Shown here piece by piece: positions 56,290-64,000 of a stretch of 64,000 bases of DNA (positions are counted from its first letter, which is position 1; every line of letters starts with the position of its first letter). A model generated the notes under the pieces. It was not told where the DNA came from. It did no database searches and saw nothing but the letters and a program-made list of their open reading frames with translations. The position numbers and the translations under genes are program-made. This DNA is from Micropterix aruncella (taxonomy: Eukaryota; Arthropoda; Insecta; Lepidoptera; Micropterigidae). Where the stretch lies: assembly GCA_944548615.1 (NCBI GenBank), contig OX155967.1, forward strand, positions 18,856,067 through 18,920,066, written 5' to 3'.

Positions 56290-58211
56290 CGCGCACGAAT
56301 TTTTTATTCGATAAAGCAAAAAAAACGGATTTTTCGAAAAAATTCGTAGATAAAAAGATAGATAATTAAATTATCTTTAAAATGGTGCAGGTATCATAAT
56401 AATACGCCAGATAGTATTTGCGTTGTAGTCGTTTTTGTGTTCGGTTAGACCTAATTTCACAAAAATAATTACACTATGCAATATAAACAAAATCTAAAAT
56501 ATTCAAAGCTAAGAATATTAGGAAAATGTTCTTGTTTAACACATATTTTTTTCGAATCGTAAGCAGTACTCGTTTAGACGTAATTATCAGTTTAAAATCA
56601 TTAATTTGCTGGGCCCGCGATAAAAGCTATGCAATAGCTTAATAACATTAGAGAAGATGTTAATACACAGACAGGAGATAATTATAAAGCGACTCTACCA
56701 AGATACTGAAGCCATTTGCCTTGTATAAGAGACGATGAACCTATTATTATAAAATTGAAAATCTTTAAATTAAAAGAAGATTTTTCCAAAGCCATACATC
56801 TACTGCAAAAGTATCGTTTTCATAAAAACTCGCAATTTTATAACAAAGATATTATAAATGTGTAATTATAATCCTCAGTTTGCCTTTAGATTTATTTATA
56901 TCTGACTTAATGACTTACAGTTATTTGTTTAATTTTAATTTAATTTTTAGGAAACCTTGAAATTAGTTCTTATAAAACGTTATGTGAATTAAGTTCATCA
57001 TATAAAAACAGACTTTAGCTGATGTATAATTTAGAGAAAGCGGCCCTCATTTGTTGTAGTCTTATTCATTTTCTATTTCAGTTGCTCAAACTGAAACAGA
57101 AAATGGCAAATTAGGTACGGAACTATCGGCGCCGGAGTCAAACTAGCACTTAACCGGTTTTATTTCCTTTCCGCGAAGACGTCCCCTTGAAAATTCATGG
57201 CTTATCTTCGGTGGTCTTAATCACCATCATCGCTATAATCACAGACACACTTTTTATCACACTTTTAAAATCATTGCCAATTTAACAAACCGCTGCATGG
57301 CTGGCGCTGGGAACTTGCTCGCATCTAACACAACAATCGAATTTTAAACTCCAAAAATGAGTGTGATCATCTAAAGTAGTCTAAAACAAAGGCTGTACCA
57401 ATTTTTTTAAATCTCACTTTCTAAACCTGCTAGATGCGACGCGTTCTTAATAGACGTTTTGTTTATGAAGGAAAACAATGATGTAGTAGAGTTCATCATG
57501 GTTGGCATTGTGTTTTGGCAAGATCGTGATGTTGTTAATGTTGTTTTTTATAGTTTCTACGTGTTATAATATGAGACGATGGACAATTGTATATAGTTGT
57601 TATGAGCTGCAGTTTCATATGTGTTTCATATGTATACACAGTTTTCATAGGTATCAACTGGGATTCTACAAAAAAAAACCGTTTAGTGTTTAGATTAAGT
57701 TGTTCACATTATAATTCATTAACATAAACATGAATTGAAAAAAGAAGTACAAATGAATTAATACTTTTATGCATCCGATTCACCTTTCGTACAGTTCAGG
57801 GACTTTCGTTTACTTTATGAACTATTTCATAGGAATCTAGAATCGTCTAAAGATCTTTATCTACTTCTTTTTTTCACCCGAGACTTACGGTATACATTTG
57901 AGGGCTAAATCCTGCATTCGCCAATATATAAATAATAATTAGTTATAAAAAAAAAACAATAATTCATGGGTTGTTTAAGTTAATGAAACTAGACTATTAT
58001 CCCAATCATTAATTTAATGTATTATTTTAATCCCTCCCCTGTACACTCTAACCCTATTCTTCCTTCGCTTTATAAAATACATAATTACGTTTAAAAATTG
58101 TAAATTACATTTTTATTTAATTTAATTCTTAACAATATATTTAGACATAACTTCTTTTTCTTCAATTTAGTAATAATTATTTCTCGCAATCTCGACATTA
58201 CACATTGGATA
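56290..58211. other. Unassigned AT-rich DNA
   Basis: No coding signal. A hairpin (cattttctatttcagtt with aactgaaacagaaaatg) lies at 57,067-57,106. A phrase like gccggagtcaaactagcact (57,132-57,155) recalls 49,230-49,260. Confidence 0.4.
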
Positions 58212-58385
58212 AAAACGAATTTATCGCGTGAAGTTTGTAGCGCCCGACGTTTCAGCGATATAAGAAAATTTGCAACAGCAGTTTTCCAGGGTGCCTACAC
58301 TGGACAAGGAATGTTGCAACATCGCCCAAACGTCGGGTGCTGCAAATTTCTCGCGGTAAATTCTTTTTTATCCTATTTATATAAC
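58212..58385. mobile_element. Penelope-like 3' motif, inverted pair
   Basis: The left arm on the minus strand (in sense gctgaaacgtcgggcgctac, aaacttcacgcgataaattc) faces the plus-strand right arm (gcccaaacgtcgggtgctgc, aaatttctcgcggtaaattc). The centre is about 35 bp. Each arm matches the 3' motif seen at 8940 and 11,336. The arrangement fits the inverted terminal copies known for Penelope-like insertions. Confidence 0.6.
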
Positions 58386-58650
58386 ATAATTTATGCTTAT
58401 TTGAAAATGTTGTTACATTTAAGCAGATATTGCAACTGTTTGTTTCCTAAATAAAACTAAATAAAAATAAATAAAATAAAATATAAATGCAGTTTCGTCT
58501 GTGAAAAAGAGCTTTTGTCTAATATTGGGCACTGTCTCATATTATGCACCTTACCTTATACAACGATTAATTGACATGTGTATATTTTTAAATCGACAAA
58601 ATACAGTATTTACAATACAAAATACAATATTTTTAAATCGACAACCTATC

Positions 58651-59100
58651 ATAATTGAATTCGTAGACAAAATTTCGTGTCTGTGCTGTTGGCCGTTCAG
58701 GAGTTCCCTAGTTTGAAGCCAACCCTGGGTGCAGCAGTCCTATTCTTGGTGAAAGTTAGAATGGGCTGTCGTAATTGAATGCATATACAAAATTTTGTGT
58801 CTGTGCTGTAGACCGTTGAGAAGTCCCCTCGCCGGGAGCCAACCCTGGGTGCAGCAGCCATGTTATGGTGAAACTTAGTACAGGCTATCATAACTGAATG
58901 AGTATTCACAATCTCGTGTCTGTGCTTTTGACGGTTGAGGAGTCCCCTCGTCGTAGAAGAGGACCCTGTAGAATCAGGTCATGCTTACCATAAAAAATGC
59001 ATTGTCATCGGAACTGAAGCAACAAAATTTCATCCTCAAATGATATTATTTCAGGAGTTCCCTCAATTCCTCATGGATCTCATCATCAGAACAGGATTTT
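58651..59100 (+). repeat. Repeat G, tandem array (about 115-bp units)
   Basis: Three diverged units each carry aattgaat..., caaaattt.gtgtctgtgct, g.ccgtt.aggag, and tcccct-type words, with gccaaccctgggtgcagcag in the first two. They are followed by ggagttccctcaattcctca and catcatcagaaca. An inverted relative is at 46,690-46,880. Non-coding. Confidence 0.65.
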
Positions 59101-59573
59101 GATAAAAATGAGACCAATCTGGAAGTATATCCTTGTAAATAAAAAGAGATTTTTCCAAATCGGTTCATAAATGACGGAGTTCTGAGGTAACGAACATTTT
59201 TTTTAATACTACCGAATTGATAACCTCCTCCTTTTTAACCGACTTCATTTTTAAGTAGGTTTAAAAACTACATTGTCACCCCGGACGATGGTTGTTTTTA
59301 CCTTAATTTGTCAGTTATATATATTTTTAATATGTTGTAGGTATGTCCAATTCACACTAATTATTAGCAATATTACAGGTTTTTTATTACAGGTCAAGTT
59401 TTCCTCGTACTTTATCTTTGAACGAGGTCTTTATTGGGTACTTAATATGACTAATGGATTAGGTATAATTACAATGACGAGTTGGGTATAAATAAGATTT
59501 ATTTATCATAATAATACTAACGTAGGTATCGCAGGTCGATTAGTATATCGAGCCGGTTGAACGTATTGTGTAA
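59101..59573. other. Unassigned AT-rich DNA
   Basis: Begins with repeat G-associated sequence (aacctcctcctttttaaccg, then gacttcatttttaag). No gene. Confidence 0.4.
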
Positions 59574-59670
59574 GACGTTGCCCAAAATGTGTAGGACGTT
59601 GCCCAAAATGTGTAGGACGTTGCCCAAAATGTGTAGGGCGTTGCCCAAAATGTGTAGGACGTTGCCAAAA
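59574..59670. repeat. 21-bp minisatellite, about 4.5 units
   Basis: Unit gacgttgcccaaaatgtg+tag, nearly identical copies. Because 21 is a multiple of three, the minus strand stays open as repeated HFGQRPT, but the frame has no other gene character. Confidence 0.85.
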
Positions 59671-59700
59671 ATAATTTGAAATGTTCAATAATATTCTATA

Positions 59701-59960
59701 TACGAGGGGCGTTCAAAAAAAAATAATAATTAGTTACAAATTCTTTCGAACCATATAAAAATAAATATGGCAGGCACAGTTAATACATCTGTCATAATGT
59801 TCTAAAAAATAAACACTGTTTTTTTTTTAATAAGAGTCATTTGTTTTCATCTTGTCGAAGCGTGTTGGCGAAAATGGTTAAAACAGAATTTCGCACGGTA
59901 ATTAAATACCTTTGCTAAATCTATCGCCAAAATTTATGATGGTTTAAAAAAAATGCCATA
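59701..59960 (+). mobile_element. Mariner relic: 5' end and start of transposase
   Basis: Starts after TA with tacgaggggcgttcaaaaaa, a mariner-type inverted end. At 59,874 an ATG begins MVKTEFRTVIKYLC then a stop, matching the N-terminus of mellifera-type mariner transposases (MxKxEFRtVIKfLxLKG). The rest of the gene and the 3' inverted repeat are missing. Confidence 0.7.
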
Positions 59961-59989
59961 TAGTTGTTTATAAATTCTTTAAAAAAACT

Positions 59990-60345
59990 AACCTAAGCAA
60001 CCGATATGTAGGTGTTTGACGCTCATTTAAAAGCTTATATCTCGCTTATTTAGCATTTGCATATAGAGATTAAGCAAATATTTGTACAGAGTCGGAATCA
60101 GTGTGATGAATATAGTGGGGTGTCATTAAAACATCTTAAATGTGAAAATACCGATACTGGGATAAGTAAAGTTTAGGTAGAACATAAAATAACACTAAAT
60201 AAAACGTTAGTTCTTTATTTAACTATTCCTATAACATTCATAGTTAACCTTTCGTTTTAGACATGCGACGTACCCGCCCTCTCATTTTTTCATATTTAAT
60301 TAACCAGCCAGACAATATTTAAAATATTCCACATAAAAATGGTTG
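59990..60345. repeat. Repeat K, copy 1
   Basis: Diverged direct relative of 60,828-61,255 (shared: tgacgct, atctcgcttattta, atcag.gtg.tgaatatag, gcgacgt.cc..ccctct). A family A fragment lies between the copies. Confidence 0.55.
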
Positions 60346-60419
60346 GAATTTATGTATTATAGGAACCTTTATCATTTATAAAAAAAACACTGCTAGATTC
60401 GATTACTAGACCCATTACA

Positions 60420-60815
60420 CGAAACACTACTAGACCCATTTGTTCTGGGTCGGTCGCGCCCATCCGGCGGCCTCCAAGCATGAAGTGCGAGCCCGGGTAG
60501 GACTCTGGCCTGAGGGCTAGTTTCCCACAGTAGTCAATCTTCTGGCGCTCCTAGACGGTTTACGCACCGTGCGGCGTCAGCAAATCAATTGTGCATTCGG
60601 ACTAATAGTCGGGGGAGTCTGGAAACAGTACTGTCTCCTGTAGAGCGGGGGTAGTCGTTCACCTTACAGCGACTGCTCTTGAAACGACCATCGGCTACTC
60701 GATTCCTCGTAAACGATAGATTCGGTAGACACTGTTTCACCGCTACGTGAGGGAGAGAACCGCGCAAGCCACCTCGAACTCGTAACTAGTCGGGAGACCG
60801 GAGTAATCTGGTTTT
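60420..60815 (+). mobile_element. Family A fragment lacking the hairpin end
   Basis: From gacccatttgttctgggtcg to agtaatctggttttgaccta. Both outermost ends are missing, with an internal deletion near 60,710. Decayed copy. Confidence 0.65.
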
Positions 60816-60827
60816 GACCTAAGTCTT

Positions 60828-61255
60828 CTAAAAACAACCTACCGAAATGTATGGGTCTGACGCTTTTTTGAATGCCTATAACTCGCTTATTTATTGAGAC
60901 CGAATAAATATTATTGCAGATTCGAAATCAGCGTGGTGAATATAGTCTGGTGACGTTAAAAAATCAACAATCTATAGAAGAGGTTCCTATACTGCAATAA
61001 TACCAACCCTTTAGCCATGGGTATTTATAAAGTGAGTTTTTTTTGTTTTGTCACATAAAAATATATATTATTTAAAATTATACCTCATAAAAATAGTATC
61101 TCATCTTTAAAAAAATATTACATTGATCGTTTTTTCCCGTAACCGTTTATTTGTATTCTACCTTTTATGTTGAACTTGCGACGTGCCAACCCTCTGATTT
61201 TTTTCTTGTTTTTTTATTAATTAGCTAGATCAGATTGAAAATATTCTACTATAAA
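60828..61255. repeat. Repeat K, copy 2, abutting exon 1
   Basis: Longer partner of 59,990-60,345. Its right end lies only about 10 bp from the splice donor at 61,266, so it forms the start of the putative intron. Copy 1 has no exon at the equivalent place. Confidence 0.55.
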
Positions 61256-61266
61256 AATGGACTCAC

Positions 61267-61386
61267 CCTGGAGAAAGGACTTTTAACGGGCAGATCGAAG
61301 CCGACCTCGTCCAGCACTTCGATTCTGAGGGTATCCTCATCATCCTCGGTGCAATCATCATCCTTCATGATTGGAGGCTTATCCAT
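61267..61386 (-). CDS. Candidate first coding exon of an unidentified gene
   Basis: The minus strand reads ATG at 61,386 and 40 in-frame codons (MDKPPIMKDDDCTEDDEDTL, then RIEVLDEVGFDLPVKSPFSR) to 61,267, immediately followed by a good splice donor, AGG|GTGAGT (intron from 61,266 leftward, phase 0). The peptide is acidic, well mixed and unlike TE proteins. Upstream lies about 165 bp of GC-richer leader without repeats. It is probably the N-terminal exon of a cytosolic or membrane-associated protein; no family recognised and no second exon identified in the window. If real, much of this window is its first intron. The alternative is a chance ORF beside a GT site, which I think less likely. Confidence 0.6.
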
Positions 61387-61552
61387 TCTCAAAACACATC
61401 ATAAACATACACAACACTGTGGTACACTACACTACACACACTGCACGACACTAGATTTTACCGCGCTAAAATCACGCGCAAACCGTGCTGTTGCTCGACG
61501 CGGAAAAGTGCTGGCGGCACGGGCGTACGGACAGACAGCGGACGCAGACTGA
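61387..61552 (-). promoter_or_regulatory. 5' UTR and Inr-like start of the exon 1 gene
   Basis: Minus-strand leader from TCAGT (61,552-61,548, the arthropod initiator consensus, A+1 at about 61,550) through tctgcgtccgctgtctgtcc to the ATG at 61,386. No TATA box about 30 bp upstream. No convincing downstream promoter element was seen. A second tcagtt lies about 10 bp further upstream. Confidence 0.4.
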
Positions 61553-61555
61553 GTA

Positions 61556-61743
61556 ATAACTGAACTCGCTGCTGATCAGCTGAAAAGAATACAAACATGT
61601 ACGTTACGCATGATAGCGGAAAAGTGTGCGAAGAGTTTCATTTAGTTATCCAGCCTCAATCGTCATCTAGTTAAATATACATTGTATTATAGTTAATACT
61701 GCTATTTTTTATTCCTTTTTGTACGTGAACGCGCTGTACCTTT
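61556..61743. other. Upstream flank of the candidate promoter
   Basis: Non-repetitive in this window. Contains cagctgatcagcagc (E-box CAGCTG) near 61,570-61,582. Nothing else supported. Confidence 0.35.
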
Positions 61744-61758
61744 TTGTATGAATAGTAA

Positions 61759-62206
61759 AGTAAAGTAAAGTAAAAGGTATTTATTTCCAATACAACCATA
61801 CAATTGTGTAGGAATGACAGTAATTAATCTTAAATTAGTTACTCAATTTAGACAAGAGATGATATACAATATATAGTTTTAAACTTACCAATTTACAAAA
61901 ACATAGACTATATGATAACAGTTTACAAGAAAACAATTAACGGTAAATAATATGTATTAGATTAAATGGGTAGATACGATGCTATGTATTTTCAAAATAT
62001 TTTAAGAAGTCGTTATGGGCATACATGTTGATTTTAAGCAGATAGACTCGGATGGATCTCTTGAAAATATCGATGTTTTTAATTTCTTTTAATCTTTCGG
62101 GCAATTTATTGAAAAGTTTGAGGCCTAAGTATCGACTAGTCGCCTGGAACTTGGCAGTACGTGCTACGAACGGTTGGAGATACAGGGTTTTATTCCTGGT
62201 GTCATA
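61759..62206 (-). mobile_element. LINE-beta, copy 2
   Basis: Almost identical to 7913-8353. Tail (TTTAC)n at the left. The ORF2 tail (stop at 61,982) ends abruptly at 62,206, shorter at its 5' side than copy 1. Confidence 0.85.
61982..62206 (-). pseudogene. Non-LTR RT C-terminal tail (LINE-beta copy 2)
   Basis: Reads the same peptide end as copy 1 (RNKTLYLQPFVARTAKFQ, SRYLGLKLFNKLPERLK, RSIRVYLLKINMYAHND). No start, no catalytic part. Confidence 0.75.
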
Positions 62207-62211
62207 GTAGG

Positions 62212-63129
62212 TAGCTAATGGGCCCTGTACAGTTCGCCACTAAGGGGCTTTCTAGACGATCAAGCATGCTTGTCAAGCATCGCGTCGCGTGCTGGGAAGG
62301 GATCGTAAACTGCAGGAAATATGCATATATATTTTTTTAATTTACAAAAATGTCTAATTTTGTAGTTTATACCAGGGAATCACATCATTCATCAATCAAT
62401 TACGTCTAATTAACCTGACTCTCTGGTATACAACTACAAAATTAGGCATTTTTGGTACATATTAAAAAATATGTGCATATATCCTGCGGTTTACGATCCC
62501 CTCCCAGCCCGCGACGCGATGCTTGATAAGACCCATATGTTCAGGGTCGGTCAAACTCACTGGTCAACACCCATTCGGCGGCCTCCACGTAGAAGTGCAA
62601 ACCCGGGTAGGACTCTGGCCTGCAGGCCAGCTTTCCCTAGGAGTCAACCTTCGGGCGCTCCTGGACGGTTTGCGCACCGTGCGGCGTCAGAAAATCGATT
62701 GTGCATTCTGATCGACAGCCGGGGGAGTCTGGAAACAGTACTGTCTCCTATAGAGCGGGGGTAGTTTTTCACCTTACGGCAACTGCTCTTAAAACGACCA
62801 AACGGCTACCCGATTCCGGGTGAAGAGCCGGACAATAGGCGCCGTGGTCCGCGATAGATTCGGTAGACACCGTATCACCGCTACGTAAGGGAGAGGACCG
62901 CGCAAGCGACCTCGAACTCGTTACCAGACGGGAGACCGGAGTAATCTGGTTGCAACTGGTAGTAAGGGCGCGAGTGTCGGCCCGCTGGGTGATTAACCTG
63001 GTCATCTCGCAGTAAGGCGTTGGCTTCTTGTGGGCGTGTGGCGTAACTCACCTCACCGGAGACAGATTGATCTAATATTGTTAAAACTTCCTGGGTGACG
63101 GATTCGCCCGTTGTAGTCGACAGCTCTAG
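62212..63129 (+). mobile_element. Family A element with nested MITE M
   Basis: Start ggtagctaatgggccctgta; end hairpin acgga-ttcg-cccgt then tgtagtcgacagctctag. MITE M lies at 62,241-62,526. Without it the element is about 630 bp. Confidence 0.8.
62241..62526. mobile_element. Palindromic MITE M, copy 3
   Basis: taaggggctttctagacgat, aagcatgcttgtcaagcatc and aattttgtagtttata at the left are mirrored by aactacaaaattaggca, cctgcggtttacgatcccct and cgcgacgcgatgcttg at the right. The right outer arm is truncated. TAAG flanks both sides (62,241-62,244 and 62,527-62,530), a possible short target duplication. Confidence 0.75.
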
Positions 63130-63144
63130 TTGTATGAACAGTAA

Positions 63145-63351
63145 CCTAACCGCCTGTTGGATACAAAAAATACATCAGACTAACAATAAATACACGCTTC
63201 AGCTGGAAAACACACATAATCACTACTACGACGTTTAACAACATAATATGTTTACTTGTTTTTAATATATTATATTAAAATATATTATATTATATAAAAT
63301 ATATTATATTATAAAAAATCACGACTGCCGTTATAAAAAGTCAACTACTGT
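63145..63351. other. Unassigned AT-rich DNA
   Basis: AT palindromes (tatattatattaaaatata) at 63,266-63,310; no gene. Confidence 0.35.
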
Positions 63352-63660
63352 ATTTATAATTATTTTAATTACAGTTTTCTTTTTAAATATTTGTGGTTTA
63401 TGTATTCATCCATATATACATACATACTTTCACATGTATATTTTCGGAATGAACTCAATCAGACCTTTCATTTAATAGATACATTAACATTTATAGATAT
63501 ATTTTATTCCAAACGATACATTTACGTAAATTTATTGACATTTGTAGATTTTGAAATTTAGACAATCATTTACTTGATATTTGGACATTTAAGATACCCT
63601 ATGACACTCTGTATGACATAACGATTCTATCAATATTACATACATTACAACGTGCAACCA
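63352..63660 (-). repeat. Repeat B, copy 6
   Basis: tggtttatgtattcatccat, then gaactcaatcagacctttca, then tgacataacgattct. Truncated on the right before the Tnn-cacgactg edge. Confidence 0.65.
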
Positions 63661-64000
63661 TAGAATATGGGGGAGCATCAACCCTAATGTATCTCGTAAG
63701 CCTTGAAATACCCGCTCCTTATATTTGTTTAATCAAAAGTTTTTAAATCAAATCGAAATTCCGTGACGCAAAAAAAAAATACTCCTCTTTAATTAACAAA
63801 AAAAAAAACAAGGGAAAAACTGTTTTTGTTTTCTAGAACATAATAATAGATGTAGGTATTAGCTGTGCATGCCAGTATTTTTTTTTTCTCCAAAAAGTGT
63901 GTAACTCATTAGGTATCACGTTGTTTTGATAATGTATAAGTATATGTGAAAAGATATGATTAGAATATGCGAAAAATTACATATTTTCCTAAACCCTTTT
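63661..64000. other. Unassigned AT-rich DNA
   Basis: Low-complexity A/T runs; nothing recognised. Confidence 0.4.

Larger units (their letters stand above)
61744..63144. mobile_element. Composite LINE-beta plus family A insertion, one TSD
   Basis: ttgtatgaatagtaa (61,744-61,758) and ttgtatgaacagtaa (63,130-63,144) are 15-bp direct repeats with one mismatch. Between them, LINE-beta (minus, its tail against the left repeat) and family A (plus, its hairpin end against the right repeat) meet 5' to 5' at about 62,207-62,212. A single pair of target duplications around both suggests one insertion event with two RNA templates. Confidence 0.65.

Noticed and set aside
58651..59000. CRISPR-like regularly spaced repeats
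   Set aside because: The units are diverged, about 115 bp with no spacers, and the context is eukaryotic.

Overview
This window looks like arthropod nuclear DNA, most likely from a moth or butterfly. That identification is an inference from the mobile-element content: CR1/Jockey-type LINE tails, a tRNA-derived SINE, Helitron-like elements ending in hairpin-CTAG, Penelope-like elements, hAT and mariner relics, and very many short AT-rich interspersed repeats. There is no operon-like layout, no dense coding and no CRISPR array. Nearly everything recognisable is transposable-element debris, with three to four levels of nesting in places.

Left third (1-22 kb): duplicated unknown segments, LINE 3' fragments (3.4-4.2, 7.9-8.4, 9.6-10.2, 12.4-13.8, 19.2-19.6 kb), a Penelope-like GIY-YIG remnant (8.4-8.8 kb), two copies of a tRNA-headed SINE (12.0 and 14.6 kb), an hAT transposase relic (17.3-17.8 kb) and a three-level nest (20-21.3 kb). 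Centre (23-29 kb): the best-preserved element, a CR1/Jockey-like LINE with a PHD-finger ORF1 and an APE endonuclease plus reverse-transcriptase ORF2, damaged by one in-frame stop and one frameshift and ending in a (CATTT)n tail. 29-45 kb: Helitron-like elements (including a head-to-head palindrome), an hAT with an exact 8-bp target duplication, a 0.7-kb inverted repeat, and a second hAT split by another element. 45-60 kb: more LINE debris, two very long AT tracts flanking a second Penelope-like GIY-YIG relic, a pre-miRNA-sized hairpin, a CTGAC-motif cluster and a mariner remnant.

Two themes stand out. First, a recurring non-coding element of about 665-670 bp (called family A here; more than ten full or partial copies, with a related subfamily A2) is flanked by 11-15 bp target duplications, carries a small hairpin at one end and shows no protein. 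It behaves like a SINE or LINE-mobilised RNA, and I cannot match it to a named family. Second, several LINE 3' UTRs and the SINE share a 3' motif whose flanks are conserved while the stem changes sequence but stays paired, which fits a shared reverse-transcriptase recognition hairpin.

The strongest host-gene signal is on the minus strand at 61.27-61.55 kb: a GC-richer leader, an ATG, 40 acidic codons and a GTGAGT splice donor, read as the first coding exon of an unidentified gene whose first intron runs left into the window. A 91-codon single-pass membrane ORF (29,965-30,240, minus) is a second, weaker candidate. All boundaries are read by eye, and family names are assigned by motif without a database search.
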